A stretch of DNA of 64,000 nt. It comes from Lawsonibacter hominis. Lineage in GTDB: Bacteria > Bacillota > Clostridia > Oscillospirales > Oscillospiraceae. The stretch lies in NCBI RefSeq assembly GCF_014287895.1, contig NZ_JACOPP010000006.1, forward strand, positions 1 through 64,000. Reading direction: 5' to 3'. Below are positions 38,232 through 45,296 of the stretch, one piece after another (positions within the stretch are counted from its first letter, which is position 1; the number at the start of each line of letters is the position of its first letter). The notes below the pieces were generated by a model, which saw nothing but the letters and a program-made list of their open reading frames with translations, was not told where the DNA came from and made no database searches. Position numbers and translations under genes: made by a program.

Positions 38232-38762
38232 TCAACCGCATTTCAGCCAGCGGGGGAGCCTGGATGGGGCCATCACAGCCATCAGACAGAAAAAAACGCC
38301 CAGAGCCAGCAAAATGTCTCCGATGCTGGCAAATCCCTGAAAAGGTGGGATGGGGCAGTAAAGAATATCGCCCAAAAACAGCAACCGGGTATGGGCGTCG
38401 GCGGCGGCATACATCGGGATTGCGCCGGAGAGCAGCGCGGCGCTCCCCTCATCGCTCATCAGCGCCGCCGCCCAGGCGGCCACCGGCATCCGCCATCCGT
38501 TGGCCGCAATGACCGTCAGATTGCACAAGCTGCCCGCGCCCAGGAACAGGGCAGTCTTTTTCAGATGCCGGTTGCACACCAAAAAGACCAGCAGCAGCCC
38601 GTAAGAGAGCAGCAGCGTCCAGGGCCGCAGGAAAAAACGCTGCAGCAGCAGTGCGGCCACAGGCAGCGGCAGCAGGCGCAGACCGGCGCCCTCGAAACGG
38701 GAGAGCCGGCCGCCGGTGCACCAGCCTGCAGCCAGGGCGCACAATACGGCTAAGATCAACAC
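38232..38762 (-). CDS. DUF5317 family membrane protein
   Basis: This 176-residue protein has four to five hydrophobic segments. The ending (PIPPFQGFASIGDILLALGVFFCLMAVM) matches the DUF5317 family of Firmicute membrane proteins, whose members often accompany HD-GYP proteins. No function is known. It starts at a GTG and overlaps the HD-GYP stop by seven bases, so the two are translationally coupled. Confidence 0.8.
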   Translation of the reverse strand: MLILAVLCALAAGWCTGGRLSRFEGAGLRLLPLPVAALLLQRFFLRPWTLLLSYGLLLVFLVCNRHLKKTALFLGAGSLCNLTVIAANGWRMPVAAWAAALMSDEGSAALLSGAIPMYAAADAHTRLLFLGDILYCPIPPFQGFASIGDILLALGVFFCLMAVMAPSRLPRWLKCG

Positions 38763-40078
38763 GGGACCTGTTCCTCATCAAGCCGGGCCGAGTGCTCCAG
38801 AAGCCCGTCCTCCGCCAGCTCGGCCAGCGTCACCGCCACCTGGGGATGGAACTGTTTGCCGGCCTCTTCCCGCAGGATGGCGGCCGCCTGGAGCGGGGTG
38901 CGGCCTCTGCGGTAGGGCCGGTCGCTGGTGATGGCGTCATAGGCGTCCGCCGCCCCCAGGATATAGGTTTCGATGGGCAGTTCCTCTCCACAGGTGCCGT
39001 CGGGATAGCCCCGCCCGTCGTAGAATTCATGGTGATGCAGGACCAGGGGGATGATTGCCTCGTAACCGTCCAGATTTTCCAAGATGCGTACTCCCTTGGC
39101 CGGATGGGTCTGGATGACCGCGCGCTCCTCCGGCGTTAAGGCGCCGGGCTTCTGCAGGATGGAATCGGGGATGCCGATCTTTCCGATATCGTGGAAAACG
39201 GCGGCGGTGGAGAGCTTTTGCACCCGCTTGGAGGATAGGCCCATCTGTTCGGCCAGCTGAACGGCATACCGGCGCACGCGGGTGGAATGACCCTCGGTAT
39301 AGGGGTCCTTTGCTTCCAAAGCGGCGGCCAGGGTCTGGATCACGTGGATCTGATGCTTCTGGCTGTCCAGATACAGCTTGAAGGAATAACGCGCCAGCAG
39401 CAGAGGCAGCATAAACAGGATCGCCAGCCAGGGGCCGGCATCCAATTTCAGCAGAAAGGCCAGAAAATAGCCGATGGGCGCGGACAGCACGATACTGGGC
39501 GCCAGACTGGAAAACATCTGGAAGACGGTGGGGTAGAGCTTGACGTGCTGGCTCAGCATAAAGTAGAGCAGGATGACCACCACATTGGCGATCATGGCCA
39601 CCACGATGAACAAGACGGCGGGAAGAAGCACATAGGGCAGCGCGATGTCGCCCGGCCGGCCGCCCACCGCGTAATAGGCCAGGCCGCCCACCGCATAGGA
39701 GATGCTGTGGTTGCCCAGATTGAACAGCGTCTTGGAAGGCGCGGTATTGAAGATATGCTCCCGGCTCTTGCCGTCGGGGGAGGGGATGACCACAAAGGGA
39801 GAGGTGACCAGTTTGATCAGCACCGCGGCCTCCGGCCCTAAGATGAGGATCGTGGCCAGGATGCTGATAAAAGAGAGATCCACGGTGCAGTCCTCACGGA
39901 GATAAAGGGGCAGGCAGCAGCTGCCCCAGGCAAACAGGAGCAGCACCAGAAAGACGCCCGTATAGCTGAGGTTCCAGGGGCCGGACAGGACCAGCAGGAA
40001 GCGGTAGGCGCAGAATACGCCCGTACAGAGCCCGAGGACGCTGATAAGAGCCATATAGCACTTGGTAGCAGGACGCAT
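38756..40078 (-). CDS. Membrane-anchored HD-GYP domain phosphohydrolase
   Basis: This 440-residue protein has about eight membrane segments in residues 1-225 and then an HD-GYP domain. The catalytic motifs are VFHDIGKIGIPD and HHEFYDGRGYPDG, with AADAYDAITSDRPYR near the end. HD-GYP enzymes degrade cyclic di-GMP or related dinucleotides, so this is probably a membrane sensor that lowers such a messenger. The ATG at 40078 has GGAGG nine bases upstream; the longer frame to 40135 would run into the preceding terminator. Confidence 0.92.
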   Translation of the reverse strand: MRPATKCYMALISVLGLCTGVFCAYRFLLVLSGPWNLSYTGVFLVLLLFAWGSCCLPLYLREDCTVDLSFISILATILILGPEAAVLIKLVTSPFVVIPSPDGKSREHIFNTAPSKTLFNLGNHSISYAVGGLAYYAVGGRPGDIALPYVLLPAVLFIVVAMIANVVVILLYFMLSQHVKLYPTVFQMFSSLAPSIVLSAPIGYFLAFLLKLDAGPWLAILFMLPLLLARYSFKLYLDSQKHQIHVIQTLAAALEAKDPYTEGHSTRVRRYAVQLAEQMGLSSKRVQKLSTAAVFHDIGKIGIPDSILQKPGALTPEERAVIQTHPAKGVRILENLDGYEAIIPLVLHHHEFYDGRGYPDGTCGEELPIETYILGAADAYDAITSDRPYRRGRTPLQAAAILREEAGKQFHPQVAVTLAELAEDGLLEHSARLDEEQVPC

Positions 40079-40116
40079 CTGACGTTTCCTCCATAGCGGA
40101 TCGAACTGGTGGAGCA

Positions 40117-40153
40117 GAACACGGACAGCCGGCAAAGTGGGCTGTCCGTGTTC
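40117..40153 (-). terminator. Terminator of the 27-residue peptide gene
   Basis: A 14-bp stem GAACACGGACAGCC / GGCTGTCCGTGTTC lies nine bases after the small gene's stop and upstream of the HD-GYP gene. It may partly read through. Confidence 0.7.
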
Positions 40154-40161
40154 GGTTGGCC

Positions 40162-40245
40162 TTAGCGGATATTGAAAAACGCGCCGCCGGCCAGGAGCAG
40201 GGAAACGAGGGACGTAAGCGCAGCAACAAACTTCGCCTTATTCAT
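40162..40245 (-). CDS. 27-residue hydrophobic peptide
   Basis: The peptide starts MNKAKFVAALTSLVSLLLAG and ends GAFFNIR: two lysines, then one hydrophobic helix, then a short basic tail. A strong AAGGAGG lies eight bases before the ATG and a terminator follows directly, so this is likely a real, separately transcribed gene. A short hairpin (TGACAG-AGTA-CTGTCA, 40259-40274) overlaps the region just upstream of the ribosome site and may control translation. The layout resembles type I toxin or small regulatory membrane peptides, but no antisense RNA can be confirmed from sequence. Confidence 0.6.
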   Translation of the reverse strand: MNKAKFVAALTSLVSLLLAGGAFFNIR

Positions 40246-40332
40246 CGAATATAGCCTCCTTGACAGTACTCTGTCATTCGCTAGAGACAGGCCATATCCG
40301 CTTCGCTCGCAATCAAACTGTAACTGCCGGGA

Positions 40333-40992
40333 TCAGGAAACTTGTCCGCTCTCCGGAGAAGGGGGGAGCGTGGAAAAACGGCGGTTCACACCGTCCAGGG
40401 TGGCCAGAGCCACCGAAAAGTTGGGGTCCTCCCCCTCGTAGCAGGCGCCCAGCAGGGCTTCGGTCTTGCCGCTGCGTTTTAAATGAAGGCCCACCAGAAC
40501 CGCCTGCCGGTCTCCCATGGGGGTGCGGCGGACATCGTCCAGCACGAACCGGCACTCCGGAGAGAGCAGCAGGTTCAGGGCTTCCACCGTGGCCTGGGCG
40601 ATGGCCCGCATCCGTCCGGCGGCGGACAGGTCGCAGGCGGAACGGCCGACGTAGGGGCTGCCGTCCAGAGACAAATGGACCACGGCCGCAGAGCCGTCCC
40701 GTCCGGCGGAGAGCTCCAGCCGTTCGCACACCAGGCGGCGCTGGCCCTCCCGGCGCAGGCAGGAACCGGGAATCTGCGCCACGCTGATGATCCGGTGATC
40801 CAGCTCTACCTGGAATTTGGCCAGCATGGCCGACTGAATGTCCCGGACGATCTGCTTTGGACCGCGGGACTGATCGGAGAGGATGTGGACCTCGCGCACC
40901 GCGCCGTTTTCCAGGGCAAACTCGGCGCCGAGCACGCCCGGAAGCCGCTCGATCAAAGCCTTCCAGACGTCGGTCTGCAATACATGATCCAA
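40333..40992 (-). CDS. Conserved hypothetical protein
   Basis: This 219-residue soluble protein has an N-terminal segment (EVHILSDQSRGPKQIVRDIQ...HRIISVAQI) that looks like a small alpha-beta domain conserved in Gram-positive proteins of unknown function. The C-terminal half (VVHLSLDGSPYVGRSACDLS...AQATVEALNLLL) is a second alpha-beta domain. No signal peptide, membrane segment or catalytic motif is seen. It has its own strong promoter and lies upstream of the peptide and HD-GYP genes on the same strand. Confidence 0.75.
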   Translation of the reverse strand: MDHVLQTDVWKALIERLPGVLGAEFALENGAVREVHILSDQSRGPKQIVRDIQSAMLAKFQVELDHRIISVAQIPGSCLRREGQRRLVCERLELSAGRDGSAAVVHLSLDGSPYVGRSACDLSAAGRMRAIAQATVEALNLLLSPECRFVLDDVRRTPMGDRQAVLVGLHLKRSGKTEALLGACYEGEDPNFSVALATLDGVNRRFSTLPPSPESGQVS

Positions 40993-41036
40993 AAGAGCTC
41001 CCTCCTCGCCGAAGTGAAAGAATGGTGACGGCTTCT

Positions 41037-41065
41037 ATTATACAGAAAACGACGGATTTGTGCAA
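41037..41065 (-). promoter_or_regulatory. Promoter of the conserved hypothetical gene
   Basis: On the minus strand: TTGCAC, 17 bases, TATAAT, about 45 bases before the start at 40992. Confidence 0.85.
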
Positions 41066-41193
41066 TAGGTTACATAATAGTTTTCTGAAATAATTTTCAA
41101 GAGAAAAAAGTGAATATATGACTTTTTATGAAGGGCGCATGCAGCCCGTCCGGGTGCATAGAATAAAGAGAGATACCGGAGGGAGGCGGCGGT

Positions 41194-41763
41194 ATGGAGG
41201 AGCGGTATGCTCTGGCGGAGGGAAAGGGCAGGCTGACGGTCCGCGCGGCGGAGGGACGGGTGGCCTGTGAGGCAATGCTGCCGGACGACGGCAGGGGGCT
41301 GTATAAAGCGTATCTGTCCGGCCCGCAGGGCCGTTTTCCGCTGGGGGCGCTGCTGCCCGAGGGGGGAACGCTTGTCCTGCGCCGCACGCTCTCTGTGGGC
41401 GAATTGGAGCGCCGGGGCGTCTGGCCGCCCACGGGGGGCGGAGTAGAACTGGCGTACCCGGCGCAGCGGCATCCGGCAGCCCCGCCGGCGCCGCCGGGCT
41501 GGGTACGGGAGGCGCAGCCGGGGCGTCTGATGGGGGAGATCCTGCTGGCGCGCTGTGCCGGCGCGGCGGAAGGCGCCCTGCTGCGCCGGGAGGAGGACGG
41601 ATTTTCCCTGGCGCTCCCTTTCCGCACGGACCGGCGCTTTCCGCTGACGCCGCTGTTCTGCTTTGCGAAAGTGGAAAACCTGGGGGAGGAGCATTACGCG
41701 ATTTTTTGCTTCAATCGCTGCGGGTGCCCCAGGCCGCCGCATAAAGGGGAGACGCAGGGATAA
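41194..41763 (+). CDS. Hypothetical protein
   Basis: This 189-residue protein has no signal peptide or membrane segment. The N-terminal ~75 residues alternate as beta strands (GRLTVRAAEGRVACEAML...YKAYLSGPQGRFPLGALLPE). A Pro/Ala-rich stretch follows, and the C-terminus is Cys-containing (LFCFAKVENLGEEHYAIFCF). I recognise no family, though similar 'quantitative' beta-rich proteins occur near spore genes in Clostridia. GGAGGGAGG precedes the ATG. It lies directly upstream of two spore-coat-like genes, which hints at a sporulation role. Confidence 0.65.
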   Translation: MEERYALAEGKGRLTVRAAEGRVACEAMLPDDGRGLYKAYLSGPQGRFPLGALLPEGGTLVLRRTLSVGELERRGVWPPTGGGVELAYPAQRHPAAPPAPPGWVREAQPGRLMGEILLARCAGAAEGALLRREEDGFSLALPFRTDRRFPLTPLFCFAKVENLGEEHYAIFCFNRCGCPRPPHKGETQG

Positions 41764-41801
41764 ACTATGGGGGCAGTCTGAAACAAAGGAGTGAAAGCGT
41801 T

Positions 41802-41987
41802 ATGGCAAACCTGACCAACAAGGAACTGGCGGGCCTGTCCGACCAGCTGGATTTTGAAAAGGTGCTCTGCTGCAAGTACCAGGCCGCCGCCCAGGAGTGT
41901 ACCGAGGCCGATCTGAAGAATTGCTTCCAGCAGTACGCCAGCCAGCATAAGCAGAATTTTGAAACACTGCTGAACTTTTTGAAGTAA
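41802..41987 (+). CDS. Small spore-coat-like (CotF/ferritin-like) protein
   Basis: This 61-residue protein is predicted to be two helices. It resembles the N-terminal part of CotF-type coat proteins and of ferritin-like small spore proteins: LSDQLDFEKVLCCKYQAAAQECTEADLKN. AAAGGAGTGAAAGC precedes the ATG. It is 18 bases upstream of a CotF-like gene, so the two are cotranscribed and probably pack together. Confidence 0.7.
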   Translation: MANLTNKELAGLSDQLDFEKVLCCKYQAAAQECTEADLKNCFQQYASQHKQNFETLLNFLK

Positions 41988-42005
41988 TAAAGAGGAGGGA
42001 CGACC

Positions 42006-42260
42006 ATGAACGACCAGGAGCGGATCACAGACCTGATTTTTGCGGAGAAGAAGATGTCCTCCAACTACGATACCTTTGCCTCCGAGTGCGTCAATGTGCA
42101 GCTGCGGGACGAGTACCTGAACATTCTCAATCAGGGCCATAAGACCCAGACCGAGCTGTTCAAGACCGCCCAGCAGAAGGGCTGGTATCAGGTGGAACAG
42201 GCGCCCGAGAGCAAAGTGAGCACCGCCTACGCCAAGTTCAACAACCAGAAGCCCCAGTGA
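42006..42260 (+). CDS. Spore coat protein (CotF-like)
   Basis: This 84-residue protein matches the short CotF-like family: MNDQERITDLIFAEKKMSSN, SECVNVQLRDEYLNILN and a KGWYQVEQA ending. Proteins of this type coat the spore. GAGGAGGG lies nine bases before the ATG. It ends before a strong terminator. Confidence 0.85.
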   Translation: MNDQERITDLIFAEKKMSSNYDTFASECVNVQLRDEYLNILNQGHKTQTELFKTAQQKGWYQVEQAPESKVSTAYAKFNNQKPQ

Positions 42261-42266
42261 TCGGCC

Positions 42267-42299
42267 GGGCCGGACTTTTACCGAAGTCCGGCCCTTTTT
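42267..42299 (+). terminator. Terminator of the spore-coat pair
   Basis: An 11-bp stem GGGCCGGACTT with a 6-base loop is followed by TTTTT, seven bases after the stop codon. Confidence 0.9.
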
Positions 42300-42302
42300 A
42301 CA

Positions 42303-42331
42303 TTGCGGAAGCATCCGCTTTATGCTACAAT
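42303..42331 (+). promoter_or_regulatory. Promoter of the DUF4430/ECF pair
   Basis: TTGCGG, 17 bases, TACAAT, immediately after the preceding terminator. The 97-base leader does not look like a cobalamin riboswitch. Confidence 0.65.
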
Positions 42332-42428
42332 AATGCCTGTTGAATCGGCCGCAATGCAGCGGAATGGCGCGGCGATGGCGCGCCCCCGGTCACCGGTAAA
42401 ATGGATTCAAAAGAGGAGTTTACAGCGT

Positions 42429-42854
42429 ATGAGTAAAGCGAACAAGGCAAAGGGCGGTAATCGGACGGTCGTGATCGCCGCGATCGGTCTGGCGATCGTG
42501 GTGGCGGCGCTGCTGCTGGTCTGGCGGACCATGGGACCGCAGAGCGCGGCGGGCGGAAAGACCGTCACCGTTCAGGTGGTCCACGAGGACGGAAGCAGCA
42601 GGGATTTTACCCTGAATACTGACGAGGAGTTTCTGGGCGCCGCCCTGATCGCGGACGGCGTGGTGGAGGATAACCAGAGCGCTTACGGCCTGTATATCCT
42701 TACGGCCGACGGCGAGACCGCCGACGAGAGCAAGCAGGAGTGGTGGAAGCTCACCAAGGAGGGGGAGATGGTGAATACCGGCGCCGACGTCACCCCCATT
42801 GCGGACGGGGAGCATTATGAACTGACCCTCACCGTGGGTTATGACGGCTTCTGA
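42429..42854 (+). CDS. DUF4430 domain membrane-anchored protein
   Basis: This 141-residue protein has a signal anchor (VVIAAIGLAIVVAALLLVW) and a DUF4430 domain (TVTVQVVHEDGSSRDFTLNT...WWKLTKEGEMVNTGADVTPI). DUF4430 resembles the C-terminal part of transcobalamin/intrinsic factor, so these proteins are suspected to capture a cobalamin-like or other ligand outside the cell. GAGGAG lies ten bases before the ATG. The stop overlaps the start of an ECF S-component gene, which supports a role as its extracellular partner. Confidence 0.85.
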   Translation: MSKANKAKGGNRTVVIAAIGLAIVVAALLLVWRTMGPQSAAGGKTVTVQVVHEDGSSRDFTLNTDEEFLGAALIADGVVEDNQSAYGLYILTADGETADESKQEWWKLTKEGEMVNTGADVTPIADGEHYELTLTVGYDGF

Positions 42855-43371
42855 TCGCCCTTCCCGACGCCCGATGCGGGCCAGGGAGATCGTGCTTCTT
42901 GGCCTGCTGGGGGCGGTGCTTTTCGTTTCCAAGATGGCGCTGGCCGGGCTGCCCAATATCGAGCCGGTCTCTCTGCTTATTATGGTGTACATGGCGGTCC
43001 TGGGCTGGCGGGGACTGTTTCCGGTCTATATCTATGTGTTTCTGGAATATTTGATCTGGGGCGTCAACCTGTGGTCCATTTGCTATCTATATGTGTGGCT
43101 GGTGCTGGCGCTGCTGGCCCGTCTGCTGCGTCGGATGGAGTCTGCCTTGGGCTGGGCGGTGCTGTCCGGCGCGTTCGGCCTGTGCTTCGGCGCGCTGTGT
43201 GCGCTGACCTATCTGGTGGCCGTGGGCTGGTCTTACGCTCTGAGCTGGTGGATCAGCGGCATCCCCTTCGACCTGGCGCACTGCGCCGGGAATTTTGGGA
43301 TGGCCTTGGTGCTCTTTCGGCCCTGCCGCAAGGTGCTCGCCCGCCTGGCGGGGAATCTGGCAAGGCCTTGA
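42841..43371 (+). CDS. ECF transporter S component
   Basis: This 176-residue protein has six membrane segments, the standard size for the substrate-binding S subunit of energy-coupling-factor vitamin transporters. REIVLLGLLGAVLFVSKMALAG is the usual first helix of this group. It overlaps the DUF4430 gene by 14 bases. No EcfA or EcfT gene is nearby, so it must share the ATPase module encoded elsewhere. The link to DUF4430 suggests a cobalamin-like substrate, which is inference. Confidence 0.85.
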   Translation: MTASDRPSRRPMRAREIVLLGLLGAVLFVSKMALAGLPNIEPVSLLIMVYMAVLGWRGLFPVYIYVFLEYLIWGVNLWSICYLYVWLVLALLARLLRRMESALGWAVLSGAFGLCFGALCALTYLVAVGWSYALSWWISGIPFDLAHCAGNFGMALVLFRPCRKVLARLAGNLARP

Positions 43372-43384
43372 ACGGGTCTGCTTG

Positions 43385-43417
43385 AACGCCCCCGGCCCTG
43401 ACGGCCGGGGGCGTTTT
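43385..43417 (+). terminator. Terminator of the DUF4430/ECF pair
   Basis: A 13-bp stem AACGCCCCCGGCC with a 5-base loop ends in TTTT. Confidence 0.9.
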
Positions 43418-43436
43418 GCGTGCGGCGCGGAGAAAT

Positions 43437-43465
43437 TTGCATCCTTTTGGGGAATCGGGTATACT
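43437..43465 (+). promoter_or_regulatory. Promoter of the ABC-F gene
   Basis: TTGCAT, 17 bases, TATACT, 33 bases before the ATG. Confidence 0.85.
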
Positions 43466-43498
43466 GGAAGCTGATTTGAAACGAGCGGGGGAGAAGCC

Positions 43499-45283
43499 AT
43501 GCTGCTTTCTGCGGAGCAAGTGACGAAACTGTATGGGGACCGGATCCTGCTGGACCGGGTATCGTTTTCGCTGGACCGGGGCGATAAAGTGGGAGTCATC
43601 GGGGTCAACGGCGCAGGAAAATCCACGCTTCTGCGCCTGTTGGCGGGAGCAGAAGAGCCGGACGGCGGAGCAATCGTCCGGGAATCAAACGTACGCCTGG
43701 AGTATCTGATGCAGGACCCGGCCTTCGAGGCGTCCCGCACGGTGCTGGAGCAGGTGCTGCTGGGCCTTTCCGAGAATGCCCGCGCGCTGGCGGAGTATGA
43801 GGCGAAGAGCATCCTCAGCCGCCTGGGCGTACGGGCGTTTGAACAGAAGATGGGGCGGCTCTCCGGCGGGGAGCGCCGCCGGGCGGCGCTTGCGGCGGTG
43901 CTGTGCCGCCCCTGTGACGTGTTGATTTTGGACGAGCCCACCAACCACCTGGACAGCGACATGGTCGCCTGGCTGGAGGAGTGCCTGCGTGCCAGAAAGG
44001 GCGCTCTGGTGATGGTGACCCACGACCGCTATTTCCTGGAGCGGGTCGTCCGGAGCATGGTGGAGGTGGAGGACGGCAGGCTGTTCCGGTATGAAGGCAA
44101 TTACGACGACTATCTGGAGCGCCGCGCGCAGCGGCAGGAAAGCGAGCGCGCCAGCGAGCGCAAACGGCAGGCGCTGCTGCGCCGGGAATACCAGTGGGTG
44201 ATGCAGGGCCCCACCGCGCGGGGCACCAAAAGCCGGGAGCGGTTGGAGCGGTACGAGGCCCTGAAGGCCCAGACCGGGCCGGAGGAAAAAGCCTCCATGG
44301 AACTTTCCGCATGTGCCTCGCGTCTGGGAAAGAAGACCATCGAATTGCGCGGGATCACGAAGGCCTTCGGCACGCGCACCGTCCTGCGGGACTTCAGCTG
44401 CCGGTTTCTGCGGGACGACCGGGTGGGGATCGTGGGGGTCAACGGCAGCGGAAAGTCCACGCTGCTGAACCTGATCGCCGGGGCGCTGCGTCCGGACCGG
44501 GGGGAGATCGAGATCGGGGAGACCGTGCGCATCGGCTACTTCCGCCAGGAGGTGCCTGATATGGATGGGGATACCCGAGTCATCGACTACGTCAAGGAGA
44601 TCGGCAACCGGATCGCCACCCCGGACGGCATGGTCACGGCGTCCCAGCTGCTGGAGCAGTTCCTGTTCCCGGAGCCGGTACAGTGGAGCCCCATCGGCAA
44701 ACTCTCCGGCGGGGAAAAGCGGCGATTGTTTCTGCTTTCCATCCTGGCCGCCGCCCCCAATGTGCTGCTGTTGGACGAGCCCACCAATGACCTGGATATC
44801 CCAACGCTCACGGTTTTGGAGGATTATCTGGAGCGCTTTCCCGGCATCGTGATCGCGGTCTCGCATGACCGGTGGTTTCTGGACCGGGTGGTCCGGCGGG
44901 TGTTTGCCGTGGAGGAGGATGGTACGCTACGGGCCTACCCGGGCGGCTATACCGATTATCTGGAGGCCCGGCGGGCCGCAGAGCGGGCCAGGGCCCCCAA
45001 GCCCCGGCAGGAAAAGCGCCCGGAGAAAACGGCGGGCGCCCCAAAGCGGAAGTTTTCCTACAAAGAACAGCGGGAATTTGAAACCATCGACGGCGAGATC
45101 GCAGCGCTGGAAGCGCAGATCGCCCAGGTACAGGCGGAGCAGGCGGCCAATGCCAGCGATTATGTGACCCTCCAGACGCTTCAGCAGCGGCAGGAGGCGC
45201 TGGAAACCGTTCTGGAGGAAAAAATGGAGCGCTGGGTCTATCTCAACGACCTGGCCGAGCAGATCGCCAATCAAGAGAAATAG
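43499..45283 (+). CDS. ABC-F family ATP-binding protein (Uup-like)
   Basis: This 594-residue protein has two ABC ATPase domains and no membrane segments. Walker A motifs are VIGVNGAGKST and IVGVNGSGKST; signatures are RLSGGERRRAAL and KLSGGEKRRLFL; Walker B motifs are LILDEPTNHLD and LLLDEPTNDLD. A long C-terminal coiled coil (about residues 520-594) is like the DNA-binding domain of Uup. ABC-F proteins act on ribosomes or, for Uup, on DNA repair intermediates. An antibiotic-resistance role is not indicated. The DigH-like gene follows within 14 bases. Confidence 0.92.
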   Translation: MLLSAEQVTKLYGDRILLDRVSFSLDRGDKVGVIGVNGAGKSTLLRLLAGAEEPDGGAIVRESNVRLEYLMQDPAFEASRTVLEQVLLGLSENARALAEYEAKSILSRLGVRAFEQKMGRLSGGERRRAALAAVLCRPCDVLILDEPTNHLDSDMVAWLEECLRARKGALVMVTHDRYFLERVVRSMVEVEDGRLFRYEGNYDDYLERRAQRQESERASERKRQALLRREYQWVMQGPTARGTKSRERLERYEALKAQTGPEEKASMELSACASRLGKKTIELRGITKAFGTRTVLRDFSCRFLRDDRVGIVGVNGSGKSTLLNLIAGALRPDRGEIEIGETVRIGYFRQEVPDMDGDTRVIDYVKEIGNRIATPDGMVTASQLLEQFLFPEPVQWSPIGKLSGGEKRRLFLLSILAAAPNVLLLDEPTNDLDIPTLTVLEDYLERFPGIVIAVSHDRWFLDRVVRRVFAVEEDGTLRAYPGGYTDYLEARRAAERARAPKPRQEKRPEKTAGAPKRKFSYKEQREFETIDGEIAALEAQIAQVQAEQAANASDYVTLQTLQQRQEALETVLEEKMERWVYLNDLAEQIANQEK

Positions 45284-45296
45284 AGGAGAAATGATT

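Noticed and set aside
38014..38241. 75-codon minus-strand frame overlapping the DUF5317 stop
   Set aside because: Its overlap looks like translational coupling, but the sequence is full of short palindromes, includes the terminator stem, and has no recognisable protein pattern.
42332..42428. Cobalamin riboswitch before the DUF4430/ECF pair
   Set aside because: The leader is too short and lacks the conserved B12-box pattern.
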